This document shows, piece by piece, positions 16,866-25,442 of a stretch of DNA of 64,000 nucleotides; position 1 is the first letter of the stretch, and each line of letters opens with the position of its first letter. A model generated the notes under the pieces. It was not told where the DNA came from, did no database searches, and saw nothing but the letters and a program-made list of their open reading frames with translations. The DNA comes from Anaerosalibacter sp. Marseille-P3206 (lineage in GTDB: Bacteria > Bacillota > Clostridia > Tissierellales > Sporanaerobacteraceae). Where the stretch lies: assembly GCF_900155565.1 (NCBI RefSeq), contig NZ_FUHM01000002.1, positions 1,302,001 through 1,366,000 on the forward strand, written 5' to 3'. Both the position numbers and the translations under genes were made by a program.

Positions 16866-17227
16866 TATGGACACTGGACTCATGTAGTAAGTAGCCCTGC
16901 TAACAACCCTTGTTCAAAGGATCTCTTTGCAAGGCTGTATCAAAAGCTGTAAACAGTGGAATAGTTGTTGTAGTAGCAGCAGAAAACAGTGGTCCAATAA
17001 AAAAGGAAAGTAAAAGAAAACTATTAGATTCATGCATTGATATGATAGAATCTAAGGAAAGCCAAGGTGTTGGAATGATAAATCTAGAGAAGCTTTTCAA
17101 ATATGTACCTAGTGGAGAAAAGGAAAAAGGTGAGTTAAATCAAGATATATCACAATTTTTCAATAGTCCAATTGTGGAGACATTTTTAGTATTGTTATTT
17201 GTAATGTTATTGTTGGAGAATAATTGA
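16866..17227 (+). pseudogene. Degenerate copy C of the subtilisin-like protease gene
   Basis: Pieces align in order with the intact gene at 8607: a short GHGTHV-coding piece (16866-16885); then 16887-16996 matching 9273-9382 with one base deleted; then 17003-17227 matching 9676-9899 to the stop codon. Everything between (the catalytic serine region) and everything before is deleted, so no protease can be made. Alignment with the downstream palindrome of copies A and B stops after TTGAAT. It lies between the methylase operon and pstB. Confidence 0.85.
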
Positions 17228-17240
17228 ATAAGTGACTAAC

Positions 17241-17268
17241 AGGAGACAAAGAGAGCAAAGCTCTCTCC
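17241..17268 (-). terminator. Terminator hairpin after pstB
   Basis: AGAGAGC, AAA, GCTCTCT forms a tight stem. On the minus strand it is followed by TTTGTC, a weak T-tract, 7 bases or so after the pstB stop. Confidence 0.55.
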
Positions 17269-17275
17269 TACTGAA

Positions 17276-17929
17276 TTAGTTGGATACGTCAATTATATGG
17301 TCGGCTATTCTTTCAGCTTGGTCTAAATTATGGGTTACTATTATTATAGTATAGTCTTTGGAAAATTGTAAAAGGGTTTGTTCTATCTTGGCAGTATTTT
17401 TGGCATCTAGTGCAGAACATGGTTCGTCTAGTAGCAATACTTCTGGCTCTACAGTCAATGCCCTTGCTATACAAAGCCTTTGCTGTTGCCCTCCTGAAAG
17501 CTTGGTAGCTTTCATATTCAAATCATTTTTTACTTCTTCATAGAGGCCTGCCTTTTTTAAGGTGCTCTCCACTATATTTTTTAACTGATTCTTATCCTTT
17601 ATTCCATAATATATTGGTGCATAGGTTAAATTCTTGTATATTGAAAATGGAAATGGAGTTGGCTTTTGAAATACCATTCCTATCATTCTTCTTATATCAT
17701 CTTTTTTGTAAGAACGGATATCCTTGTCTTTGAACAATATCTCTCCTTGAAAACTCCCACCATTATCCTCAATCATAAGATTCAAAGTTGAAAGAAGTGT
17801 GGACTTTCCACAGCCAGATGGACCTATCAAAGCTGTTATCTTATTTTTCTCTATATTCATAGACAAATTGTCAAGCACTTTCTTCTCTCCATAACTAACA
17901 GATAAATCCTTTATTTTTATGATATCCAT
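17276..17929 (-). CDS. pstB: Phosphate ABC transporter ATPase PstB (short C-terminus)
   Basis: 217 residues. Walker A GPSGCGKST (36-44), the PstB-specific Q-loop QKPTPFP, signature LSGGQQQR and LLLDEP are all present. It powers phosphate import with PstA and PstC. PstB proteins are usually about 250 residues; this one ends at ADHIIDVSN, just after the H-loop helix, and lacks the last strands (the YLGELIE...IF region). The missing end faces the protease pseudogene, so the truncation may stem from recombination there. All catalytic motifs are kept. Last gene of pstSCAB; no phoU follows. Confidence 0.85.
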   Translation of the reverse strand: MDIIKIKDLSVSYGEKKVLDNLSMNIEKNKITALIGPSGCGKSTLLSTLNLMIEDNGGSFQGEILFKDKDIRSYKKDDIRRMIGMVFQKPTPFPFSIYKNLTYAPIYYGIKDKNQLKNIVESTLKKAGLYEEVKNDLNMKATKLSGGQQQRLCIARALTVEPEVLLLDEPCSALDAKNTAKIEQTLLQFSKDYTIIIVTHNLDQAERIADHIIDVSN

Positions 17930-18772
17930 CTACCTGTACTCCTTTCCCTTTAAATTCAAAACTACCGATATAATATTTATCAAAAGCAAAATAATAATCA
18001 AAACTAATGCTGTCCCATAAGCCTTTTCAAGGGATATTCCCTCTCCTGTCAATATATACAAATGAAAAGGCAGTGCCATCACAGGAGATGACAAGAACTT
18101 AGGTATGGGGGCAAATATCACCGCTCCAGTGAGTATTATAGGGGCACTGGCTCCCATGGCAAATCCTCCAGCCAATAGTATAGCAGAAACAATATCCGTT
18201 CTACACAAAGGCAATATTAATTTAAATATCATATAGCCTGTAGAGACTCCCAATGCATAGGATGAATCTACTACAAACTTGTTCACTTCCCTCAAGGTCT
18301 TTTCAACTCTTACTTCAATATATGGAAATATCATTATACCCAAAGTAATTCCTGCTGACAATAATGATCTTCCTAATCCTAGATACAATACCAACAATGT
18401 ATATCCAAACAATCCTAACACTATAGAAGGGATACCAGCCATACACTGAACAATCAAATGTATAAAGCTTGCTATCCTATTGGACTTACAATAAAACACC
18501 GTATATATAGCAGTTGAAATAGCCAATATAGAAGCAAATATGCAAGCTATGGCCATGAGAAGTAGGCTCCCCACAATAGCTGGAAATACTCCTCCTTCTG
18601 AACCTATAGGCATGCCTTTGGGATTGTCAAATATGAATTCCATATTGATGGTATTAGCACCATTCTTGAAAATATATCCCAATATAAATAAAACCGCAGT
18701 TACTACTGCTAATGTACTTAGTACAATCCATATTTTAAATATATAGTCCTTTAACTTTTCACTCATTTCCAT
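17930..18772 (-). CDS. pstA: Phosphate ABC transporter permease PstA
   Basis: 280 residues with six predicted membrane segments. The conserved permease loop is seen around YALGVSTGYMIFKLILPLC and AILLAGGFAMGASAP, the ATPase-contact and channel regions of PstA. It ends one base before pstB begins, showing tight operon packing. It forms the channel together with PstC. Confidence 0.9.
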   Translation of the reverse strand: MEMSEKLKDYIFKIWIVLSTLAVVTAVLFILGYIFKNGANTINMEFIFDNPKGMPIGSEGGVFPAIVGSLLLMAIACIFASILAISTAIYTVFYCKSNRIASFIHLIVQCMAGIPSIVLGLFGYTLLVLYLGLGRSLLSAGITLGIMIFPYIEVRVEKTLREVNKFVVDSSYALGVSTGYMIFKLILPLCRTDIVSAILLAGGFAMGASAPIILTGAVIFAPIPKFLSSPVMALPFHLYILTGEGISLEKAYGTALVLIIILLLINIISVVLNLKGKEYR

Positions 18773-18785
18773 CAGTCCTTATATT

Positions 18786-19649
18786 TTAAATATCTATGTT
18801 CTTTTTGATAAAATACAGTATAGTATTTATGATGAGTAATATAATAATAAGCACAAAACCTGAAGCAAATAGTGCATAATAGTGTAGACTTCCTACCTCT
18901 GCCATTCCCATTTCAAGGGCAATAAGAGAAGGGATAGTTTGGCACTTTTTGAGTAGCTTTGGCATAATAGGTGCATTTCCTATGACCATCATAACTGCCA
19001 TAGTTTCACCCATTCCTCTACCTAATGCTAGAACTATACTAGCCAAAATACTCTTCCTACTTTGAGGTAATATTATCTTTCTTATCATATAGCTTTTAGA
19101 AACTCCTAAGGCGTTAGAATACTGAATATAATCTCTATACACCTTTTCCATAGACTCATCACATGTAGATATTATAAAAGGAAGCATCATTATTGAAAGT
19201 AGAACTCCTCCTGCCAATACAGACTCTCCAGAGGCGAAGGAAAACTTGACTTCGAAGAATTTCACCAACACCAATAATCCTACAAATCCGTATACAACTG
19301 AAGGTATGCCAGCCAATATATCTATAATGCTTCTCGCTATTCTTTTCAACTTTTCATTTGTATAGCTAGATAATACAACAGCACTACCAACTCCTATAGG
19401 TAATGCTATCAAAATTCCTATTAATGATACATATATAGTGCCTAATATTATAGGCAATATTGACAATTCATCTGGTGAGCCCAAAGGATTCCAAGTTCTT
19501 CCTGAGACAAACTTAAAAATTGAAACTTCCTTGAAAAACACCAAACTTTCTTTAAATATAAATATAACTATAAAGGCAAGTAATAATAATGAAATAGCAG
19601 TTAGTGTTTTCATTATTATCCTAAAAATATTCTCCTTTAGATTTTTCAT
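18786..19649 (-). CDS. pstC: Phosphate ABC transporter permease PstC
   Basis: 287 residues, six membrane segments. PstC hallmarks are SGRTWNPLGSPDELSILP near residue 48 and ASIVLALGRGMGETMAVMMVIG near 205. GAGGTGATTAG precedes the ATG. It is separated from pstS by a strong hairpin and from pstA by 13 bases. Partner of PstA in phosphate import. Confidence 0.92.
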   Translation of the reverse strand: MKNLKENIFRIIMKTLTAISLLLLAFIVIFIFKESLVFFKEVSIFKFVSGRTWNPLGSPDELSILPIILGTIYVSLIGILIALPIGVGSAVVLSSYTNEKLKRIARSIIDILAGIPSVVYGFVGLLVLVKFFEVKFSFASGESVLAGGVLLSIMMLPFIISTCDESMEKVYRDYIQYSNALGVSKSYMIRKIILPQSRKSILASIVLALGRGMGETMAVMMVIGNAPIMPKLLKKCQTIPSLIALEMGMAEVGSLHYYALFASGFVLIIILLIINTILYFIKKNIDI

Positions 19650-19658
19650 CTAATCACC

Positions 19659-19691
19659 TCAAAAAAATTCAAGGGCTAAAGCCCTTGAATT
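19659..19691 (-). terminator. Attenuator hairpin between pstS and pstC
   Basis: AATTCAAGGGC, TAAA, GCCCTTGAATT is a perfect 11-bp stem starting at the pstS stop. On the minus strand it is followed by TTTTTTT. It should stop most transcripts after pstS and so yield excess binding protein. Confidence 0.8.
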
Positions 19692-20643
19692 AATTTACTG
19701 GCACAAAGCCCATCTTTTCAATAATTTCTGAACCTTTTTCTGATGTTACTATATCCATAAATGCTTGTTGTTCTTTAGTCAATTCACCTTTCTTAACAAC
19801 TATAAGTGGTCTTGAGATTTTATATGAGCCATTAGCTATATTTTCTTTTGTTGGCTCAACTCCGTCAACTTTTAGTGGGATCAATTTCCCTTCATTTTGA
19901 TTAACCATACCAAATGAAGCATATCCTATTGCATCTTTGTTTTCTATTACTTTAGTAACCAAAGCTCCCATTGATGGTGCTTGAATAGCATCTTCTCTCA
20001 CTTGAGTATCTCCCATGATGCTCTTTTGGAATACTTCATGAGCTCCACCGCCTAAGTCTCTTATTACTACTACTATTTCTTTGTGTTCAAGGCTACTATC
20101 TACTTCGTCCCAGTATTTATATTCTCCTGAGAAAATCTTCTTTATTTCTTCTGAACTCAAATCATCTTTTTTCTTATATAGTGGATTTTCAGGATTAACT
20201 GAAATAGTCAATGCATCAATGCCAAGAGTGAAGGCATTCATATCCCCTATTTTTTCTTTTTCTTCATCTTTTATTTCTCTAGCTAACATACCAAAATCAC
20301 TAGTTCCTTCTAAAACAGCTTTTACGCCTGCACCGGAACCTCCAGCTGAAACATATATAGCTATATTTTCTTCTGGGAAGCTTGAATCAACTTTGTCCCA
20401 AGTAGTATATTCTTCAATGAAATCTGTAGCTATTGCTGACATAACAGGCGCTAATGTTGATGAACCGTTAAAAGTCATTTGAGCTTTGAAATCACCAGCT
20501 TCTTTGATTTCCTCATTAGCTGTACTTTCTTCATTCACTGAACTTTCTTCATTTACTGAATTTCCTTCTTCTTTCCCACATCCAGTAACAATTATTGAAA
20601 ACATCAAAACAATACATAATAATAAACTAATTCGTTTTTTCAT
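19690..20643 (-). CDS. pstS: Phosphate-binding lipoprotein PstS
   Basis: 317 residues from the ATG at 20643; an upstream TTG in frame lies inside the GAGGAGG ribosome site and is not the start. A lipoprotein signal peptide ends with IVTGC, the lipid-modified cysteine near residue 22, followed by an acidic serine-rich linker. The mature part has the PstS features FNGSSTLAPV, SAGGSGAGVKA and GGGAHEVFQKS, which form the phosphate-binding loops. First gene of pstSCAB. An IS1182-like element has inserted about 150 bases upstream, which may have replaced part of the original control region. Confidence 0.92.
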   Translation of the reverse strand: MKKRISLLLCIVLMFSIIVTGCGKEEGNSVNEESSVNEESTANEEIKEAGDFKAQMTFNGSSTLAPVMSAIATDFIEEYTTWDKVDSSFPEENIAIYVSAGGSGAGVKAVLEGTSDFGMLAREIKDEEKEKIGDMNAFTLGIDALTISVNPENPLYKKKDDLSSEEIKKIFSGEYKYWDEVDSSLEHKEIVVVIRDLGGGAHEVFQKSIMGDTQVREDAIQAPSMGALVTKVIENKDAIGYASFGMVNQNEGKLIPLKVDGVEPTKENIANGSYKISRPLIVVKKGELTKEQQAFMDIVTSEKGSEIIEKMGFVPVN

Positions 20644-20715
20644 CTGTATCCTCCTCAATATTTCTATTCTTTAGCTATTCCATTATTTATTTTATATGTT
20701 CTCCATTGGTATTTC

Positions 20716-20752
20716 CAATAGATTATATCTATAGACGAAAGCCAATCTATTG
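20716..20752. promoter_or_regulatory. Inverted repeat upstream of pstS with a TATAAT on the minus strand
   Basis: CAATAGATT (20716-20724) pairs exactly with AATCTATTG (20744-20752). The minus strand carries TATAAT within the repeat, but a good -35 box at 17 bases is not evident. Possible promoter/operator of pstSCAB. Confidence 0.3.
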
Positions 20753-20769
20753 TTTTTATCTATAAGGAC

Positions 20770-20791
20770 ACAAGGACAAGGGGACAGGTTC
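20770..20791 (+). repeat. Family B palindrome, left half, split by the IS
   Basis: AAGGACAAGGGGACAGGTTC here continues after the insertion at 22490-22510 (GGACAGGTTCACTGTCCCC). The 10 bases GGACAGGTTC are present on both sides of the IS as a target duplication. Confidence 0.85.
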
Positions 20792-22489
20792 GAGGCCACT
20801 GAAAAACGATGTAATAATATGTAAGATGAATTAAATATAAAATAGAAAAGCAAAATCCTCCTTAATTTGGTATAATGTAATTGATAAGAAAACATAACCA
20901 AAAGGAGGATTTGCAATGCTTAAAGGCAAAAATAATCAATTAAGCATCTACTCAATATTATATAATAAAATACCAGAAAATCATACATTAAAATTAATAA
21001 ATAAAGCTATAGACTTAAGTTTTGTAACGAAACTACTTGAAGTATCATACAACAAATACTATGGAAGGCCAGCTAAGGACCCTGAACTTATGATTAGACT
21101 TTTGATATTACAGTACTTGTACAATTTGTCGGATGAAAAGCTAATTGAAGAATGTTCATTAAACTTAGCATTTATGTGGTTTTTAGGAATAAATCCAGAT
21201 GACGATTTGCCAGATTCAAGTTTACTATCTAAATTTAGAGTACATAGATTAAATGATATAACATTAGATCAAATAATAACTGAAATTGTAAGACAGTGCA
21301 TAGAAAAAGGAATAATTAAAGATACTGGTATTAGCATAGATGCAACCCATACAGAAGCTAATACTTTCAAAGCTACTCCTGAAAGAGTAATAAAACACTT
21401 AGCAAAGAAAATATTTAAAACTTATGAAGAAGAATCAGGAGAACTACCTAAAAATATAGATAAAGATATTCCAGATTACAAACAAATTGAAAATCATAAA
21501 GAAGCAAAGAAAACTATGAAGGATTATCTTGAAAAAGAAATTGAAAAAGTTGAAAACATTGTTAATCAAGAGGAAAATCCTAAAACAATAAAAGTTTTGG
21601 AAAATGCAAAAGAAATATTAAAAGATCCAAAATTCATAGAACAAAGAGGAGTTAGATCAATAGTTGACCAAGAAGCAAGAGTCGGGCATAAAAGTAAAAC
21701 AGAACGTTTTTTTGGATATAAAACAGAATTTATGATGACAACTGATGAGAGGATAATAACAGCAGTAACAGTAAAAAGTGGAGAATATGTAGATGGAACA
21801 AACTTTGATAAATTAATAGAATTGACTAATCAAACAGGTCTAAAAGTAGAAGAAGTCTTTGGAGATAAAGCATATTTTAGAAAGCCCATATTAGATAAAA
21901 TAAAGGAAATAGAAGCAAAGGCATATATCCCAATAAGTGAAATGTCATATAAAATAGATGAAGAAATATTTAGTTACAACAAAGATTCAGATGAATGGTT
22001 TTGTAGCCAAGGAAACATAACAATAAGAAAAAAACATAGAAAAGACAAAAGCGGAAAAGAGACATATAAATATTACTTTGAAAAGGAAAAGTGCAGGAAT
22101 TGTAGTAAAAGAGAAGAGTGCAAAACTGGCAAAAATATTGGTAAGATTCTTGAAGTAGGTATAAACACTCCTGAATTTTATGGATACAGCCAAGAACAAA
22201 AAACAGATGGATTCAAAGAAAAATACAAAAAAAGAGCTTGCCATGAAGGGAAAAATGGTGAAATGAAAAATCATCATGGATTAAACCGTGCTCGAGGGTA
22301 CGGTTTAAGAAGCATGTCCACGCAAGCAAAATTAACTGCAATAGCAGTTAATTTAAAGAGGATAGCAAGCATACTATCCTCTAAATTCTCTTTTATTATG
22401 AAGTTTTTTAGATTTAAATTGGTATTTTATTAGAAAATAATTATTTTAGGATTAAGGTGTTATTAAAAGGGCACTTTTTCAGTGGCCTC
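20792..22489 (+). mobile_element. IS1182-like insertion sequence, copy 1 (1,698 bp)
   Basis: Bounded by a perfect 15-base terminal inverted repeat GAGGCCACTGAAAAA, with one transposase gene between. The target duplication GGACAGGTTC is at 20782-20791 and 22490-22499. Same length and ends as copy 2 at 39871-41568. Confidence 0.92.
20916..22433 (+). CDS. IS1182-family transposase, copy 1
   Basis: 505 residues. The N-terminal DUF772-type domain (DPELMIRLLILQYLYNLSDE, about 57-76) precedes a DDE core: SIDATHTEAN (about 145-154), VFGDKAYF (about 308-315) and a C-terminal E region around GLNRARGYGL. A four-cysteine zinc-binding cluster C-x2-C-x5-C is inserted near residue 390 (EKCRNCSKREEC). AGGAGG lies close to the ATG. 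It differs from copy 2 at only about a dozen residues, so the transposition is recent and both are likely functional. Confidence 0.92.
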   Translation: MLKGKNNQLSIYSILYNKIPENHTLKLINKAIDLSFVTKLLEVSYNKYYGRPAKDPELMIRLLILQYLYNLSDEKLIEECSLNLAFMWFLGINPDDDLPDSSLLSKFRVHRLNDITLDQIITEIVRQCIEKGIIKDTGISIDATHTEANTFKATPERVIKHLAKKIFKTYEEESGELPKNIDKDIPDYKQIENHKEAKKTMKDYLEKEIEKVENIVNQEENPKTIKVLENAKEILKDPKFIEQRGVRSIVDQEARVGHKSKTERFFGYKTEFMMTTDERIITAVTVKSGEYVDGTNFDKLIELTNQTGLKVEEVFGDKAYFRKPILDKIKEIEAKAYIPISEMSYKIDEEIFSYNKDSDEWFCSQGNITIRKKHRKDKSGKETYKYYFEKEKCRNCSKREECKTGKNIGKILEVGINTPEFYGYSQEQKTDGFKEKYKKRACHEGKNGEMKNHHGLNRARGYGLRSMSTQAKLTAIAVNLKRIASILSSKFSFIMKFFRFKLVFY

Positions 22490-22516
22490 GGACAGGTTCA
22501 CTGTCCCCTATTTCTT

Positions 22517-23470
22517 TTAAAGTTTGTGGCAAGATACGAAATGTTCTTTTTGAATTTCTTTAATTTTAGGAGTTTCCTTATAGCAAATGTCCTTTTTATA
22601 TTTGCAACGATTTACAAATCTGCAACCTGGCTTTGGATTTATAGGACTTGGTACTTCTCCCTTCATCCTAATCCTCCTCTTACTCATAGTATTATTTAAA
22701 TCTATACTAGGTATTGCAGATATCAAAGCCTGTGTATAAGGATGCAATGGATTGTCATATAATTCCTCACTACTTGCAAGTTCTACTAAATTCCCTAAAT
22801 ACATAACCCCAACCCTATCAGATATATGCCTTACCATAGACAAATCATGTGCTATAAATAAATAAGTCAATCCAAACTCCTTCTGCAATCCCATCAATAA
22901 ATTGACGATTTGTGCTTGAATAGACACATCTAATGCAGAAATAGGCTCATCGCATACTATAAACTCAGGCTCCACAGCTAAGGTTCTCGCTATACCTATT
23001 CTTTGTCTCTGTCCTCCAGAAAATTCGTGTGGAAACCTTGAGGCATGTTCTTGGTTTAGTCCAACCAATTTAAGTAATTCGTAGATTCTATCCGTTTTTT
23101 CCTGTCCACTATATAATCTTTGTGCATCTATTCCCTCAGCTATAATATCTGCTACAGTCATTCTTGGATTCAATGATGCATAGGGATCTTGAAGTATTAT
23201 TTGAGCTCTCTTCTTAAACTCCTTTTTTTCATTTCTATTTGCCTTATGAACATCCAATCCATCAAACAATACATTACCGCTCGTTGCCTTATACAATCCC
23301 AAAATAGTCCTACCTAATGTAGTTTTTCCACAACCTGACTCTCCAACTATGCCCAAAGTTTCTTTTCTATATATATTGAAATTTATATTATCAACAGCCT
23401 TTAAAACATCTCTTCTATTGAGCTTAAAATACTTACTTAAATTATTGACCTGTACTAATATATCTTGCAT
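22517..23470 (-). CDS. oppF: Oligopeptide ABC transporter ATPase OppF
   Basis: 317 residues from the ATG at 23470 (AAGGAGG upstream); a longer in-frame extension overlaps oppD and is not favoured. Walker A GESGCGKTT, signature SGGQRQR, Walker B FIVCDEP, and the C-terminal oligopeptide-transporter motif with clustered cysteines (GCRFVNRCKYKKDIC), which in this family can bind an iron-sulfur cluster. It forms the ATPase heterodimer with OppD. Last gene of oppBCDF. Confidence 0.92.
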   Translation of the reverse strand: MQDILVQVNNLSKYFKLNRRDVLKAVDNINFNIYRKETLGIVGESGCGKTTLGRTILGLYKATSGNVLFDGLDVHKANRNEKKEFKKRAQIILQDPYASLNPRMTVADIIAEGIDAQRLYSGQEKTDRIYELLKLVGLNQEHASRFPHEFSGGQRQRIGIARTLAVEPEFIVCDEPISALDVSIQAQIVNLLMGLQKEFGLTYLFIAHDLSMVRHISDRVGVMYLGNLVELASSEELYDNPLHPYTQALISAIPSIDLNNTMSKRRIRMKGEVPSPINPKPGCRFVNRCKYKKDICYKETPKIKEIQKEHFVSCHKL

Positions 23471-23472
23471 CT

Positions 23473-24489
23473 TTAAACCCTCCTTAAGCTCTCTGGCATT
23501 TCTGTTTTGGGAGCTAAAGAATGTTTTAACCAGCAAGACACTGATTGGGTATCACTTATTTTTGTAACTGGTGGTTTGATTTTTTCACATATTTTCATAC
23601 AATATTCACATCTTGCTGAGAATGAACATCCTTTAGGTGGTTCCAACAGATCAGGAGGTGTACCACCAAGTGAATACAATTTTTCTTTGTTCTTATTTTC
23701 TAAGCTTGGGACAGATTGAAGTAGAGCCCAAGTATATGGATGCTGTGGGTTTTCAAATATCTCCTTCTTCGTTCCTCTTTCTATTATCTCTCCAGCATAC
23801 ATAACTTGTATCCTATCTGCTACTTCTGCCGCTATACCCAAATCATGAGTTATAATCATAACAGAGGTATTAAGTTCCTCTTGCAAATCACCAATCAACT
23901 CCATAATATCAGCTTGAGTCGTAACATCTAAAGCTGTTGTTGGCTCATCTGCAATAAGTATTTTAGGATTGCAAGCCAATGCTATTGCAATCATCACCCT
24001 CTGCCTCATACCACCGGAAAACTCATGTGGATATTGAGTGACTCTTTTTTTCGCATTTGGAATTTTCACTAGTTCAAGCATTTCTACCGTTTTATCAAGG
24101 GCATCTTTTTTGTTCATATGTTCATGAAATATTAAGCTCTCTGCAATTTGATTCCCTATCTTCATAGTAGGATTAAGATATGTCATAGGGTCTTGAAATA
24201 TCATAGATATATCTCCACCCCTTAAGTTTTCCAACTCCTTTTTATTCATCTTCAAAATATCCCTGTTATCAAATATTATCTCAGCCTCACTATTGATATT
24301 AGTTATATCTTCTGGAAGAAGTCGAACTATAGACTTGGATGTTACCGTCTTTCCACATCCAGATTCACCTACTACCACCAATGTTTCTCCTACATTTAAA
24401 TGAAAACTAATATTCCTAACAGCTTTAACTTCCCCAGCATATGTATTAAATGAAACACTTAGATTTTTAACTGTCAAAATTTCTTCCAT
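23473..24489 (-). CDS. oppD: Oligopeptide ABC transporter ATPase OppD
   Basis: 338 residues from the ATG at 24489, preceded by AGGAGGTG; a longer frame would start inside that ribosome site. Walker A GESGCGKTV, signature SGGMRQR, ILIADEPTTALD, and the C-terminal GCSFSARCEYCMKIC cluster typical of Opp/Dpp ATPases. It ends two bases before oppF begins. It energises peptide uptake with OppF. Confidence 0.92.
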   Translation of the reverse strand: MEEILTVKNLSVSFNTYAGEVKAVRNISFHLNVGETLVVVGESGCGKTVTSKSIVRLLPEDITNINSEAEIIFDNRDILKMNKKELENLRGGDISMIFQDPMTYLNPTMKIGNQIAESLIFHEHMNKKDALDKTVEMLELVKIPNAKKRVTQYPHEFSGGMRQRVMIAIALACNPKILIADEPTTALDVTTQADIMELIGDLQEELNTSVMIITHDLGIAAEVADRIQVMYAGEIIERGTKKEIFENPQHPYTWALLQSVPSLENKNKEKLYSLGGTPPDLLEPPKGCSFSARCEYCMKICEKIKPPVTKISDTQSVSCWLKHSLAPKTEMPESLRRV

Positions 24490-24503
24490 TACCACACCTC
24501 CTA

Positions 24504-25442
24504 TCATTGTCTAAGTTTTGGATCTAATGCATCCCTTAATCCATCTCCTAGAAGTTGAAATGATAACATAGTAAGACTTATCATAAGAGCTGGGAAAAAC
24601 AATTGATAGGGATAAAACGCCATATGTTGCTGTGCATCTGAAGCCAATGCTCCCCAACTTGTCATTGGAGACTGAACTCCCAATCCAATATAAGACAAAA
24701 ATGCCTCCCCAAATATAAAAGAAGGGATATCAAATGTAATCGCAACAATTATTACCCCCAATGTGTTTGGAATAAGATGTTTTGTTATTATCTTAAAAGG
24801 ACTTGTCCCCAAAGCTTTGGCAGCCAGAATATAATCCTGTGATTTGATTTGCAGTATTTGACCCCTAACAAGCCTTGCCATATAACACCATCCAGTCAAT
24901 GTCATGGCTATTATCAAAGACCGTATTCCCTTTCCAAAAATCATCGAAACCAAAACAACCAATACTAAATAAGGAACGCTAACTAATATTTCCAAAATCC
25001 TCATCATAATATTATCAACTTTTCCGCCAAAATATCCTGCAATTCCACCATAAAGTAGGCCTACACATACATCTATAAATGCACCAATTAGCCCAACTAT
25101 AATAGAGACCCTACCTCCAATCCATACCCTAGTAAACACATCACGCCCTAGTTTGTCCGTTCCAAACCAGTGTTCCTTTGAGGGTAATTGATTTTTGTTA
25201 GATACATCTCCAATATTGTATTCATATGGCGTTAAATGTGGTCCGATTATACACATTAAAAAGATCGTAGCCAATATTATCATAGCTAATATGGCAACTT
25301 TATTTTTTTTGAGCCTTCTCCATACATCTTCCCAATATGTAATACTTGGTCTTAGGATTTTTTCCTTAGATGAATCGTCATTATCTACTTTTTCAAAATC
25401 ATCCTCAGTAAGCTCTAATTGAGCATAATTAATACTTTCCAT
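24504..25442 (-). CDS. oppC: Oligopeptide ABC transporter permease OppC
   Basis: 312 residues. A cytoplasmic N-terminus of about 45 residues is followed by six membrane segments. The conserved permease motif appears as AAKALGTSPFKIITKHLIPNT near 205. HWFGTDKLGRDVFTRVW near 92 is the hallmark of OppC/DppC. It abuts oppB without a gap. Confidence 0.92.
   Translation of the reverse strand: MESINYAQLELTEDDFEKVDNDDSSKEKILRPSITYWEDVWRRLKKNKVAILAMIILATIFLMCIIGPHLTPYEYNIGDVSNKNQLPSKEHWFGTDKLGRDVFTRVWIGGRVSIIVGLIGAFIDVCVGLLYGGIAGYFGGKVDNIMMRILEILVSVPYLVLVVLVSMIFGKGIRSLIIAMTLTGWCYMARLVRGQILQIKSQDYILAAKALGTSPFKIITKHLIPNTLGVIIVAITFDIPSFIFGEAFLSYIGLGVQSPMTSWGALASDAQQHMAFYPYQLFFPALMISLTMLSFQLLGDGLRDALDPKLRQ

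Noticed and set aside
20716-20752. Pho box upstream of pstS
   Set aside because: Only an inverted repeat with a TATAAT is visible; no tandem CTTTAACA-like repeats were found.
20692-20916. Open frame of 74 codons upstream of the IS transposase, minus strand
   Set aside because: It spans the IS left end, the palindrome and flanking DNA, so it was created by the insertion; it has no ribosome site or family likeness.
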